Source: Fistulifera solaris | Taxonomy: Eukaryota; Bacillariophyta; Bacillariophyceae; Naviculales; Stauroneidaceae | Assembly: GCA_030295235.1 (NCBI GenBank) | Contig: AP026153.1 | Coordinates: 372,001-436,000, forward strand | DNA: 64,000 nt | Direction: 5' to 3' | Translations under genes and position numbers: made by a program | In this document: piece after piece, positions 23,306-34,242 of the stretch | Layout of the letters: each line of letters starts with the position of its first letter | How positions within the stretch are numbered: the first letter of the stretch is position 1 | The notes under the pieces: generated by a model | What the model was told of the DNA's origin: nothing | Databases searched by the model: none | The model's input: the letters and a program-made list of their open reading frames with translations, nothing else

Positions 23306-23863
23306 ATGATGTCACAGCGCTGTTCATACTGGTTTCTCGTGCTATGGCTCAGCAGCGTCCTTTCGTTCACCCCTTTGCATGAGCCACGCCGTTCTTCTAC
23401 ACGGTTGTGTGCCATCAAAGTCACCCTGCGCATGGTCGGCAAGCGAAAAGCGGAAACATGGCTTGAAGATGGTTGTGATATGTACGCGAGTCGATTACGA
23501 TCGGCGGGTATTGATTGGGAGACGGTCGTTCACAAAAGCGACGAAGCACTGACCCAAGGTGTGGAAGGTGATTTGAGTAAAGGACACGCCGTGGTATTAC
23601 TGGATCCTTACGGGAAGCAATACAAAAGTAGCGATGAACTGGCGTCGTCAGTGTACGACTGGTTTGAAGTCGGTGGCAGTCGTCTTTCGTTTGTGATTGG
23701 GGGAGCCGAGGGATTGCCCCGAGAAGTGAAGAATTTGGCAGGGATTACGGGGCTATGGAGTTTGTCGCATTTGACGCTTCCTCATCAACTCGCTCGTCTT
23801 GTAGTAATGGAGCAAATTTATCGTGCCAGCGAGATACGGAAAGGGTCGAGCTACAACAAGTGA
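23306..23863 (+). CDS. rlmH: RlmH-like rRNA large subunit methyltransferase (SPOUT), plastid precursor
   Basis: Intact, 185 residues. Bacterial RlmH methylates N3 of pseudouridine 1915 in 23S rRNA helix 69 using S-adenosylmethionine bound in a trefoil knot. The leader YWFLVLWLSSVLSFTP is a signal peptide with a Phe-containing plastid motif, so the target is probably plastid 23S rRNA. The enzyme part starts at IKVTLRMVGKRKAETWLEDG. Knot motifs are LLDPYGKQYKSS, FVIGGAEGLP (residues 129-138) and LSHLTLPHQLARLVVMEQIYRA. The protein ends KGSSYNK, where bacterial enzymes usually end in a Tyr-His-Lys; the His to Asn change is unusual and may affect activity. Confidence 0.9.
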   Translation: MMSQRCSYWFLVLWLSSVLSFTPLHEPRRSSTRLCAIKVTLRMVGKRKAETWLEDGCDMYASRLRSAGIDWETVVHKSDEALTQGVEGDLSKGHAVVLLDPYGKQYKSSDELASSVYDWFEVGGSRLSFVIGGAEGLPREVKNLAGITGLWSLSHLTLPHQLARLVVMEQIYRASEIRKGSSYNK

Positions 23864-24543
23864 TGAATTTTAACGACTTACTCAGTGAGATGTTCGTTCT
23901 TTTGATGCAAGATGCGGAAGATGACGAAATCGATAATTCGCCCGAGAAAAGTATCAATGCGGCGTTAATTTAGCGACGTGTTTCTACAACTAGTTGGAGT
24001 CGGTGTACGTGGCTTTGTTTATTATAAGAGGAGCTGATGCCTGCCCATTGAAGTATAATCATAAGTGGGGCTTTGAGCCTGTAAAGGTATTGCATTTTAT
24101 GCTTCCTTGTACTTGCTGGTTTTGTGGCGACGGACAAGGTGTTTTGCGAGAGCGAGATACGAAATGGGTAGGTGAGTACGGACGAAGCACTCAATTATTT
24201 TCTTCAAATGAATGTCGGTTGTCGACATCCTACGTTACAATCATTGAATTTTGATTCAATAGCATGACTCTTTTAGAGCTACGAAGTAGCCAGCATTTGA
24301 GTTAAAGATTGTGCAGCAAAGTACAAGAACATAGCCAGGCCCCCGTGACTGTGGAATTCGTCACATTTAATGCTTCCTCGCCAACCCAACCGTCTCGTTG
24401 CCTTTCGGTTTATTAAAGTTAACTAATCTGACATAAGAAAATTTATGAACTCATGAGTTTTATTGTTCAGTGTGGCGTTTGCATAAAGAACTTTGATTCA
24501 TAATTGTGAACGTATCCTCATTTCGTGTCTCTTGACCAATTGG
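23864..24543. other. Intergenic region holding a decayed RlmH fragment
   Basis: 680 bp downstream of RlmH and downstream of the next minus-strand gene, so it has two 3' ends. Apart from the RlmH relic at 24319-24408 I see no gene or RNA. Confidence 0.4.
24319..24408 (+). pseudogene. Decayed partial copy of the RlmH 3' coding region
   Basis: Thirty codons line up without gaps with residues 140-169 or so of the intact RlmH 500 bp upstream. Translated, the relic reads KYKNIARPP, a stop (TGA), then LWNSSHLMLPRQPNRLVAF, against EVKNLAGITG-LWSLSHLTLPHQLARLVVM. The spacing and order match, with many substitutions and an internal stop, so it is an old tandem duplicate that is no longer coding. I see no further matching sequence on either side. 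Confidence 0.65.
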
Positions 24544-27274
24544 TCATTTATCCGCAAGTATCGTCGCCATTGCAGCCCAGGGGTCATTGGCAACACATTC
24601 TCGCACAGAAGAAGCCATCTGGTCATCCAAATCTTTCTGGTTTTTCTGTTTTGTTTCAAAAAAGACTGGTTTATATTCCAAATGGACTTCCCAGCTCAAT
24701 TTAGAGTAATCAAAACCCTCTTTTAACCCTTCCCGGCTCAAAGACCAACTTGAATCGTACACACCTTCTTGTTTTAGGGCATGACCACGAATGGCGGGAT
24801 AGATCCTCTCCGAGAAAGATTCAAAACTCTCGCCGTCCTGTAATGGCGCTATGCCGTAAGCTTTACAAAGTTCATGCACGTCGGAATTATTGTTAGCCCT
24901 CAAGGGTAGAGCGAAGCAGTTCAATGAATTGTCATAATCAAGGGCACGGAACAGGTGCATCCACAGGAAAGGAGGTAGGATATTGCGTGGAACTTTGATA
25001 CCGTGATCTAGTGCAAATGCTATAAGGCGACCGATGGCACGATAAGTCTGCCTAGCTCTGCTCGTGCATCGTTTTTCTTTCAGATTCTTATCATTCATGG
25101 GCTCAAAACAAAGCTGCTCTTCATTCCACTCAAAAAAAAGAAACTCTAGCTGGCTCCATACTTCCGACAAAAAAACCTGAGCGCCTTCCTTTCTTGTCAA
25201 AGTGGTACCGTCCTTGTCAACTTCTTGGACGTGATAGCGTTAAAGAGAGGAGCAATTAAAGCAGGTGAATCCGACCGACAATGTTACTTACTATGGAAGT
25301 TAATTGCGTACGTCACTTCAGGGTCAAACTGTATGTCATTGTCATCGCTCAACAAAAGCATCTTTTCATATAGCAGTGGGTGCAATCATAACTGAAATCT
25401 GAATCATGCTCCACACATTTTTGCGCCATTCTTTGAAGCTTTTCCGCATATCGAAGCTGCATGACAATTTTACGTTGTAGTTCCCACCATCAAATTTCTT
25501 GGCCAACATCTTTTCTATAGCGTGCACACGATCCTCGTAAAAGCACATAATTTCTTTCTTGTCAGCTTCGTTAACCTCTGGAATGACGTCTATGAACGCT
25601 TTTAACATGATCTTTTCTTGATTTTGTTTCTCCAAGGCCTTTTTCATACCATCATACTTTCGTCTAGCCTGTAAAAAGATGAGCGCCGCAAAGGAAAGCA
25701 AGTATAAGAACTAATCAATACAGGCCACACACCTTCAAGTCTTCTTCGACACCAGCTTGCGTCTCTTCAAGCCGTAATTTCACCGATTGAAACCGACTCA
25801 TCAAATCCTTATCTACGCTGATACCATTGTGCTGAAGACTGAATAGAAGCAAAGAAAATCAGAAACAAAAAAAGCGGTTGAAACTTTAAGCACAAAACAA
25901 ACTCTTCTGCATTTTCAAAACCTACCTGTATTCATTCTTAGCTCGAAGACGTTGAAAACCTCGTCGCTGCTCTTCATTCTTGGCTACAGCTTCGTGTGGA
26001 TATTTTATACCTTTATCGTCTTGATAGACATTGCCATATAGACACTCCAAAAAACGGCGCACGACTCCGTGCTCATTGTGCATTCCTTGACCGGCGAGTT
26101 TGTTTAGGTGATCCATTAATTCTTTTGGCCGCAATCGGCTGTCGTGATTACAATGCGGTTGAACTAAGCCCCACTTCTCTCCCATGGGACAGCGACACCA
26201 CTTGTCGAATTCGTGTTCTGCTAAACACTGAAACCCAAAATGGACCGCTGGATGCTCGGCTACCTTTTGGAGGAGTTCTCGGCGTGCCAACAATGAATCA
26301 CCTGTTGTAGCTGTTGGCCTCAAAACCATGCGGTCCCTGTCATAATCTTCGTCGCTGCCGTAATCGTCATCCGATGAAGACGCTGCTGGCATAGGCCGAG
26401 CAAGGTCAGCCTGTAACTCCTGAACGACGATCGAGTAGCTTTGCCGTAAGCGCTCCTTGAAATCTTCTTCGTATTTGTACGGGGGCAATTTTTGCAAGGC
26501 GTCCTTTTCAGATGGGAACTTTGTGTATTTGACGACAAATTGCGTGAGTGTTTGCTTCGAAAGGAAAAAGAGAGAACTGCAAGACGGAATAAAAAGACTT
26601 ACCGTAGCAAGGAGTTTGTTTTGAAGAATCGTAGGATCATTCCAGTATCCCTTAAAAACTCCACGAAAAGGGAGATAAGGATCACTCTCATCAATTACCA
26701 CAGCGGGCTCAGGGACTATCGGAGCAGCAGCATTCAATGTCAAATCACCCTGCATTCCAGCCGTCAAATTCTGATTTGTCGCGTTTGATAATGCAACAGC
26801 CGCATTTTGCACGGCAGCCGTCCCTTCCGCTGCTAATGAATTATTTACCCTAAGATTCTGCGGGGCGCTCAGTCGATTATTGCCATGCCGGTTCGAGAAG
26901 TTCCTGTCGTTGCTAATTCTTTGTCGTTTATTATTGAAATAATGACGGCCCCCTCCGTTACCACTGGAATTGTAATTGAAATGTGAATTGTGAATATAGC
27001 CGTTTTGATGTGAATTGTCGCTATGGGTGTATCCGCGATTCGGATCACCGCTTCCGTTATGTCGAGAACTGTATCGACCATACGAATTGTCGTGATTGTC
27101 TTGTGAATTGCTGTTAATCTCGTTCATTGAATTGTTCTGATTTAAGTGCCTCCCTCCTCTCGAAGGATTGGGTTCCTCCTCGCGCTCGAGCTCCTCGCGG
27201 CCCCTGAGCGTAGTGATTATCACCGTTTCCTCTAACGGATCGATCGTCCTGCCAATTGTGATTTGTATTACTCA
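24544..27274 (-). CDS. Multi-exon protein, Asn-rich N-terminus, Cys/His motif and HECT N-lobe-like C-terminus; several frameshifts
   Basis: Start ATG 27274 (MSNTNHNWQDDRS). Probable exons: 27274-26603, 26554-25926, 25838-25733, 25668-25292 and 25223-24544, all with GT-AG introns of 48-87 nt. Regions in order: an Asn/Ser/Gly/His-rich disordered stretch; FRGVFKGYWNDPTILQ; acidic DDDYGSDEDYD; a Cys/His segment with WCRCPMGEKWGLVQPHCNH, possibly metal-binding; a coiled coil (LEETQAGVEEDLKARRKYD); NVKLSCSFDMRKSF; and YRAIGRLIAFALDHGIKVP-LPPFLW, which resembles the HECT N-lobe. No HECT C-lobe or catalytic Cys is visible before the stop, so ligase activity is doubtful. Breaks near 27201-27204 and at two points between 25385 and 25425 need extra bases in short runs. 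The function is unknown. Confidence 0.55.
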
Positions 27275-27925
27275 TCACGCAGATGCTTCGCTTCAATTTC
27301 TCTCTCTCTCTTTTTTGTTTCTTTGTATTGTTGGATCCTTTGTTTGATCTAATGAGATGAACCGGCGTCGTCGGCTGCGTATTTTCTGGAAAGGTGCGAA
27401 CGCAAACACAGCACGCGCGTCTAGATTTTTTGCGCACGTGAGACATTAATCACCAAGTTTTTCTGGCAACGTAAAAACACAGCAAACCCCGATTTTTTAT
27501 TATTATTTTAACAAAATGCTGTTAAGGCTTACAAATCGTTCGTTTACCAAAGTATCTTAAGCACCATTTGTCGTTGTTGCAATTAAATAGTCGCTAGCAG
27601 CGTTTGGATTACACGTAATTGTATTGCACGTTGAAGAGCCTTGCAAGTCAAAACGTTAGTCCAGTACTCTGGCAGATTTTCTGACTACCAGATTTTCTGG
27701 AATTGAAACAACAGTCTCCCAGACTTTCTGATTACTTGAAAACACCAGTCGCCCAGACTTTCTGGACAAAAGTGAAAGCGACGCGACGTTCGACAGCAAG
27801 TAAAGCGCTAAAGTGATTATAATAATAATAATCAACATTATCATCGTTTTCAATCAATCGACGCAGCAAAAAAGCGAATTAAGCTTGATTTAACATTCAA
27901 AGCACCCGTAGAGCAACAAGCAAAG
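27275..27925. promoter_or_regulatory. Divergent intergenic region with a 34-bp minisatellite
   Basis: About 650 bp between the Asn-rich gene and APC10, read outward. It contains four repeat units at 27672-27765, listed separately; otherwise AT-rich with TAA/TTA runs. No gene was seen. Confidence 0.4.
27672..27765 (-). repeat. Minisatellite, four units of a CCAGAAARTCTGG-type repeat
   Basis: On the plus strand the palindrome-like core CCAGAYTTTCTGG occurs at about 27672, 27688, 27719 and 27753; two spacings are 31 and 34 bases. Read on the minus strand the units are CCAGAAAGTCTGGG followed by about 20 bases containing TGGTGTTTTCAAGTA. The same core, the same 34-base spacing and the same GTGTTTTCA-GTAT spacer occur at 51432-51684 in the opposite orientation. 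Confidence 0.7.
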
Positions 27926-28795
27926 ATGAACTCGTTCGAAGACACCACACAAGACCCGACCTTCACCAGCAATGACGATGCGGCCGACGAAGAAGACGAT
28001 GACGAAGAAGATGACGACGAGGAAGAAGAAGATGAAGATGATGCTACGGCTCCTCGCAGCTACAACAATGTGGATGACAAGCACTTACACATCAATGCGG
28101 TTCCGAATTTAGACAGTCTCGTCGGGTTGCGTGATTTGAGTTCCGATGTCGTTTGTTGGCAATTGTCGAGTGCCAAGCCGGGGAATGGGGTCGAACAAAT
28201 ATTAGACGATTCCTCCGAAACGTACTGGCAGTCGGATGGACAGGCGCAACCGCATTGGATGCAAGTGCACTTTTCGCGGCGCGTAGCAATCAGTCACGTG
28301 TGTCTGTATCTCGATTTTCATTTGGACGAATCATATACACCCAAAAAAGTATCCGTGCAAGCCGGAATGACGCATCAGGATTTGTGGGACGCCATTCCTG
28401 TGGTGGAGTTGACAGAACCGTCGGGATGGTGCATTTTGCGTTTGCAGGCTCCGCCAGATCCATTGGATGATTTGGGCGGCGCGGACGATGAGGATGATTC
28501 ACCAGCACAAGATAAGGAAAATGGCGACGATAATCATTTGCTGGGGGCTAATACATTTTCTAAGGCGTACAAGAATGTCATTCGCGCGCATTTGATACGA
28601 ATTTCGATACAATCGATGCATCAGAACGGTAGAGACACTCACGTTCGGAAGTTGCGGCTGTTTGGGCCTCGAATGAATCAGTGGTCATCGTCCGAGCCTA
28701 TGCAGATTCCATCGCCGAACAATTCCTCGAAACATCCAGTCGTTGAGCGTACACGAGCTTTGGAAATGGGGAACTGGTTCCCTTCTATTCGATAA
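27926..28795 (+). CDS. APC10: Anaphase-promoting complex subunit 10 (APC10/DOC1)
   Basis: Intact, 289 residues. The first 40 residues are a Glu/Asp tract. The DOC (galactose-binding-like jelly roll) domain follows with CWQLSSAKPGNGVEQILDD, TYWQSDGQAQPHWMQVHF, VCLYLDFHLDESYTPKKVSVQAG and IRISIQSMHQNGRDTHVRKL-LFGP, all diagnostic of APC10. APC10 works with the coactivators Cdc20/Cdh1 to recognise D-box substrates of the cyclosome ubiquitin ligase. An acidic insertion (DLGGADDEDDSPAQDKENGDD) interrupts the domain relative to animal and yeast proteins. The tail PSNNSS-KHP..ERTRALEMGNWFPSIR is a variant of the C-terminal segment that contacts the APC/C core. Confidence 0.95.
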   Translation: MNSFEDTTQDPTFTSNDDAADEEDDDEEDDDEEEEDEDDATAPRSYNNVDDKHLHINAVPNLDSLVGLRDLSSDVVCWQLSSAKPGNGVEQILDDSSETYWQSDGQAQPHWMQVHFSRRVAISHVCLYLDFHLDESYTPKKVSVQAGMTHQDLWDAIPVVELTEPSGWCILRLQAPPDPLDDLGGADDEDDSPAQDKENGDDNHLLGANTFSKAYKNVIRAHLIRISIQSMHQNGRDTHVRKLRLFGPRMNQWSSSEPMQIPSPNNSSKHPVVERTRALEMGNWFPSIR

Positions 28796-28863
28796 CTGTT
28801 CGTTTTGGTTTTGTAAAGTAAAAAATAGCACGATGACGTTGTCTCTTTAGGTTTCATATTTTG

Positions 28864-31595
28864 TTAGAAAGAAAGTTCGCACATGCGACATCCCCAATCC
28901 ATAGAGCTGCTCGCTAGCAATAATTTGGTTTGTGTAGCATCTCGAAGTGGTTGCCATGCAAGCTTCGTTACGGTGTCAATGTGACACGCATCGGGCGGGA
29001 ATGCCAACCACAGCCGGGGAGGAGTATCGTCTGAAAAGTCTGTAGGAACTTCAAAGAGTTCGATTCGTCCGGACTCCAGACCCACGGTTACCACACCTCT
29101 TCGCTGCTTGCTGTCGGGAACGGGAATTGGTGCAAAGGCCAGAGCCGTCACGGAATCTTGTTTTTGCTGAATCGTAAACGAAGGTGCGAATTGACAGAGT
29201 TCGGTAACCTGCGTATTCAGATCCTCCGTATTAATCTTCCATATCTTGATACAACCATCTCGAGAGCCAGAGGCCAAAATAGTTTCATCGTACGGGCAAA
29301 AATTAACCGACCAAATAATGCGTTTATGTGCCGTGTCCTTACTCCAGGACAGCTCAAATAGATTGTCGGGCGATCCCGTCCTCTTCCACAAGCACAGTCG
29401 TCTATCTTTTCCGGAAGACACTAAAAACTGACCATCAGGGGAAAAGGAAAGAGTAGCTACCGTCGATTTATGCCCACCGCTAAGCGTTTGGGCGCATTTG
29501 CCGGCCTCGACATCCCATAGACGTATACTAGCTGCTTCGGCATCACGTGCCTTGCACGAAGAAGCAACCAAGACATCGTTGAAAAATGACGTCGTTTTCG
29601 GCTCGTACAATGGACTTGCCGTTCTCGACATAAGTGTCGAGGTAAGACAGAATAATTCCGTATTGTGTCCGAATAATTTTCGTACTTCTGGCCACAACGA
29701 TGCCACCCCTAAATCTCGTTCCAGCGGTAGCTTCATACTTGTCAGACGGGAGGCATCACTGCCCACTTCACCCTCCATGGAGTCGGCTTCCTCCGCCCGC
29801 TCAGCGGCACTCGCTTTGTTGCTAAGACCAAGAGAAGGGATAAAAGCCCGATCGACACGTTCGATGTCATCGTCCACTGGGTTTGCCTCTCCGTGAATGC
29901 TCTGTAGCATACGAAGGGTCGTTCGTGGTGCATCAAACACTCTCAGCTCTTTCTCTTCCGCCCCTGTCACCATCAAGTGCTTGTGTTTTACCGAAGAAAT
30001 CGAGGCAATAGAGGTCAAGTTATAACCGTGTACTTGAGGGCGTACCAACTCCACCCAAATAGAGTCCTTGTCGCTTTCTTCGACAGGAGCCCATAATCGA
30101 CACGTCTGATCATTGCTGACTGTCAACAGATATTCACCTTGCGACGTCTCCCAACAAAGATCCGTAACACCACCGAAATGCCCAGTGATACAAGGTGTTG
30201 CTTTCCACCGGACAAAGGAGGCACGTTCTTCCAGCGGTAACGAATTCAATTTTTCTTCCTGTTGCTGTGAGATCAATTCGCTCGTCCAAATGTGAAGGCT
30301 TCCCCCATACGCCTGTCCCACCAAGTAGCGTCCATCGGAAGGACTGATCGTAGCACCGCAATATCCGAGCAGTGACGAACCTACCGACCCACCCAAAATT
30401 CCTCCGGCACTTCCCACTCGTGTTAATGGAGTCCAGATTCCTTCCAACGTGGGACCCCACAGCATAATCGCTCGATCCATACTACTGCTAATTAGTAGCT
30501 TATCGTAACCATACATCGGTTGCGGATGAGTATGCCACTTAACACACGTCACGCTTTCCTCGTGCCCCACCAACAGCGCCTCCAAAGTGACTTTAGTCAC
30601 ATGTTGCAACAAGTTATTGCTATTCTGCGACGCATCCGGTACGACAAATTCGATGCGCGATTCTCCTTCTTCATCCTCTTCCACGCCATCTTTATTTCCT
30701 TCACTCAGATCATCATCAGGATCCTCCACATCGGTAGGTACAGTATCATCTAGTTCGCTCGTCACCTTTTCCGTATACGTTCGAAACATCCACAATCGAA
30801 TACGAGCATCCTGACTCGCGGATGCCAACAACGAATATTCGGTAGAGTGCCACCAATCCATACTGGTAATCCAGTCTTCATGTCCCGATAATGTACCCAC
30901 TAAATGCGGAGTCGTTCCGTCCAGACGATATACCCAAATTTTGTTGTGACGGGGATTTGCGGTACCGATCAAGGCCAAGAGGGACGAATGATGCTGCTGA
31001 AAGGAACACGAGCACACGGCCGATTCCAACAAAGATACGGTGTCTTGGACAAGAATCGTCAAAGATTCAGTGCTGATATGACAGGTGTAGAGGGTTGCAC
31101 CCGCAGAAGTACCCGCCATGACAAAAAGCGCTTCGGAATTGTTGTTGCCGGCATCAGCCGAGTGAACGGCGGCACAAATGGAGCCAATCGATCGACTCGC
31201 CGTCGACAACACATGCTCCTTCCATGAAGACGATGATCCTGATCGAAACCATACAACAATCGTCCCATTAGAAAATCCGCAAGCGATTCCTTTTCTACCA
31301 AAGACACTCATGGCCGATATTACTGGACGTTGTTCTCCTGGAAGAACTGGATTCTGTTCGATAAACGAAGATCGCAAAGTCTGACGCACCGTCCAAATCG
31401 GCTCTTCCTTTTCCACGCTCGTTGTTCGGCTAAATAAATAAGAGCATTCGATGCGTACACAAGGATATCGTTATTCTCATCGTCACCGCGAATCCAGTCG
31501 ACAGCGTGACGAAACGACGAAGCGGCAGCGCCTTGATGAACTGTGTGAAAGGAGGGCGTTCGCATGCTATTTTCTGGAGCTGTTCTTTCTGCCAT
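28864..31595 (-). CDS. ELP2: Elongator complex protein 2 (WD40), one frameshift near the start
   Basis: Two tandem WD40 propellers, typical of ELP2, the scaffold subunit of Elongator, which modifies wobble uridines of tRNA. From ATG 31595 the protein begins MAERTAPENSMRTPSF and has FRHAVDWI and ILVYASNALIYLAEQ, matching the ELP2 N-terminus. The frame changes between 31405 and 31425; one extra base joins it to VEKEEPIWTVRQTL. Repeats include GHEDWITSMDWW, LLASASQDARIRLW, GHEESVTCVKWH, GHFGGVTDLCW, LLTVSNDQTCRLW, VHGYNLTSIASI, KLFGHNTELFCL, FLVSSGKDRRLCLW and LASGSRDGCIKIW. The GY-L-S-I and YGHN-elements are ELP2-like. Length is about 910 residues, usual for algal ELP2. Confidence 0.92.
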
Positions 31596-32199
31596 TAAAT
31601 CGACTGATTCGAAACAAGGGAGTTTAAATGGAATAAGAATGTTATTGTATATTGTATACTTCACTTCGCAGTGAGTCTTTCAATTTGGAAAAGGAATTGA
31701 ATGAATGAATAAAAACGCGGACGAGGTTTTTTCTTGGATCTCAGAGCGTCATGTCGTCTGACCTGGATCCGTGTCGAAAATGACTCATGACTGAATTTCC
31801 AATTGTAAATATTGCGCTACTTTTTTGGTAAAATGATGCGACTAGTCTATTCTGAGGTTCAGTTTTAGATTTCAGAGGACCAGATGGGTCGACTACCGTA
31901 CCCAGTCGTTGTTTAGTGGGAACTAACGTTTATTGAACAATAACTTAGTTTTTCGCGACGTGCCTAACCTGGTACGGTACTTTTTACTCCGTACTTGTAC
32001 TTTTTAACGCAGTTATGCACGAATGAACCCTAACCTTCATAGTACCGCACGCGTCTTATTTTCGTGTCGCGTATTCTTTCGCATTTCGAACATTTCATTC
32101 CGCATCAACAACTCATTCACATCATTGCATTGCTTTTCGTCTTGTTCCCATTCCTTCTACTATACTGTTACTTCTCTACTTCACTCTTGTCATCATACA
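31596..32199. promoter_or_regulatory. Divergent intergenic region, ELP2 and family copy 3
   Basis: About 600 bp between outward-reading genes. It contains CATGACTGAATTT near 31786, similar to the head of the dispersed palindrome but without its second arm. T-rich DNA precedes the copy 3 start. No gene was seen. Confidence 0.35.
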
Positions 32200-33701
32200 A
32201 TGGAAGGCGAAAACGAAGGCGTCGGTGCCTTACTGCAAATTATTCCTCCCTCTCTTCTCCAACCCACGCAAGTTGCTCGATGGAAAGAGAAAGGAGTTCA
32301 TCCTACGTGCAGGTTGCTTCGAAATCCAATCAGTTTGAAGGAGCTCGTTGACTACAATTTCTGCTACGCCATCTTGCAAGAAAACAACACGATGATATAC
32401 GTGAAACCGCGTGGGTTCATCAATGACTTTCCTGTTATTGGGAGTCGTTTTGTTTATTTCCGTTTCGGCGAAGACGCGGTGCACATTGTCGGTCCGAGTG
32501 ACAATGCTATTGCTCAAACGGTAGCATTTTTGATAAAGTGGAGACTTCCTCAGCGGAAGGCTACTGCTATGAAATTCGCGGTCACGGCGGCACTGTCGAT
32601 TTTCGCGCCGCCGGTTCTCGGTGTCTAGCCCATCTCTTGAACATTGCCTCGTCGAACAAAGTAACGTTTGAATCCCTGCTGCTGAGCTCGGAGCAGTCCA
32701 CGGCTCTCGCGATACGACGTCATCAACTGGATTTACTTCTGAATCAATGCTGGTTCAAAGATGGTGGTACGGCGTTCGTCGATGCCCTCCAGAACCGGCA
32801 AGGGCCGTTTGGTTCATTATGTTTGAAGGGCAGTGCACCAGTCAATGCACACAATATGCGAGATCTTCTCCAGGTGGATTGTATCAATCATTTTGGGGCT
32901 ATCCATTTGGGAAAAAATGTCGTTCCACTATCTGCAAAGGCCGATTCAGTTTTCTTCGAAGAGGTGGTTACGGATCTCAATTCTGGTGGGTCTTTGAATG
33001 TATTTACTCGAAAACTAGCCCTGAATTTGGTGATTGATGAAGGCGAACGCTTTCCAACAGCAGCTGTGCTGGCTTTCTTTCGACGATTGGCTCAGTTGGG
33101 GCATTTGGTTGAGCTGAAAATTGCTTTCTGCGATCTTGATGCAAGCCTTAGCATGCCCAATGCAGCTGTTCACGAGCTTATCCGCACAGTAATGGCTAAC
33201 GTCAACCTGCAGGTCCTTGATCTGACAACTGACGGCAATGCTTTGGAATGGAAGAGTCGGCAATTGAATAAAATTCTTGTTGGAATCAAAGATCATGAAA
33301 CACTTCGTACACTGAAAATTGATGTTGACAATGAAGATATAGTGTTTGGTCCTTCGTTCGAACACCTTCTCCGTCTTCTAACTCACAAGCGAAACCTAGT
33401 CGTGATGGATGATTGTGGGGAAGCTTACACCGATGAAGATGCTGTTGATGATCTTTACTTTTTGAACAATTTCTATCTTGGATCGACTGGGATGTTAGAT
33501 GAACCACCCGCGCAGCGATCATGGCTGGTGACAACGGCATTAGTGGAAGGCGCTTTGTATGATTTTCAGCTCAGTGCGCTGTTGCTATCGAACCACATCG
33601 ACATTCTGCATGAGCTTATTCAAATTGCTACTACGGATGTAGAAGTGCGGGGACACGACCTCCCATTTCGTGATTCTGTCCGGAAACGGCAGCGAAACTG
33701 A
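32200..33701 (+). CDS. Unrecognised diatom paralogous family, copy 3 (frameshifted)
   Basis: Starts at ATG 32200 with MEGENEGVGALLQIIPPSLLQPTQ, the LLxLIP-type opening of the family, then CRLLRNP and IAQTVAFLIKWRL. The frame breaks near 32545-32556; one base restores WRLPSAEGYCYEI and a 500-residue protein. Later blocks are LAHLLNIASSNK, a GTAFVDAL block at about 32764-32787 with FGSLCLKG after it, LNVFTRKLALNL, FRRLAQLGHLVELKI, NVNLQVLDLT, HETLRTLKIDVD, NFYLGSTGML and QLSALLLSNHIDILHEL. It is the most divergent of the four copies. The protein ends in SVRKRQRN. No function is known. Confidence 0.75.
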
Positions 33702-34242
33702 AGAGAAAAATTCATTTTGTGCTGATTGCGTGTGTTCATTGATTTGAGCTGGCTCATTATAGTATGAGAACCGCAGAGTGATTTGAATGGCATTTAGCGG
33801 CGATAGCTTGCTTGAGACACTATAATTTACACTGCCCTATTTTTACCTAAAGTTCTAGCTATCTTCAATTTAATTGAGTTTGTGTATGTAACAAGCAAGA
33901 TGGGTCTTTGACGCGAGCAACACACTAGGTGACCTAGCCGTCCGAATGAATTGCCAGGACTGAATTCCAGTCGTGAAACTCTAAAACAGACTGGGCCACA
34001 GTACTACACAAAACTCCCACTAAAGATAATGAAGTGGGACTTCATTTAAACAGATAAATACCGGTCGAAGTAGAGAGTCGTGCTAAATAAATACGGATCA
34101 CGTTTTCAAACTTCGCCGCCGCGCACCTCGAAGAACTTGGCGACTGTTTTGTGACTTTTGTGACGAAAAGTCCACTCTTTTTCGATAATATTTCACAACA
34201 ACACTCGCTGCTCTTCTCAGCTGAAGCAAACATACGACGAAC
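33702..34242. other. Intergenic region with one palindromic head
   Basis: 540 bp. GGACTGAATTCCAGTCGTGA at 33957-33976 matches the hairpin of the dispersed element but lacks the ACACTTT...TATAG tail. Nothing else is recognised. Confidence 0.35.

Noticed and set aside
26555-26602. Treating this 48-nt in-frame stretch as coding in the Asn-rich gene.
   Set aside because: It has a GTAAGT donor, a T-rich tract and an AAG end, and removing it joins LLAT to QTLTQFVV cleanly, so it is an intron.
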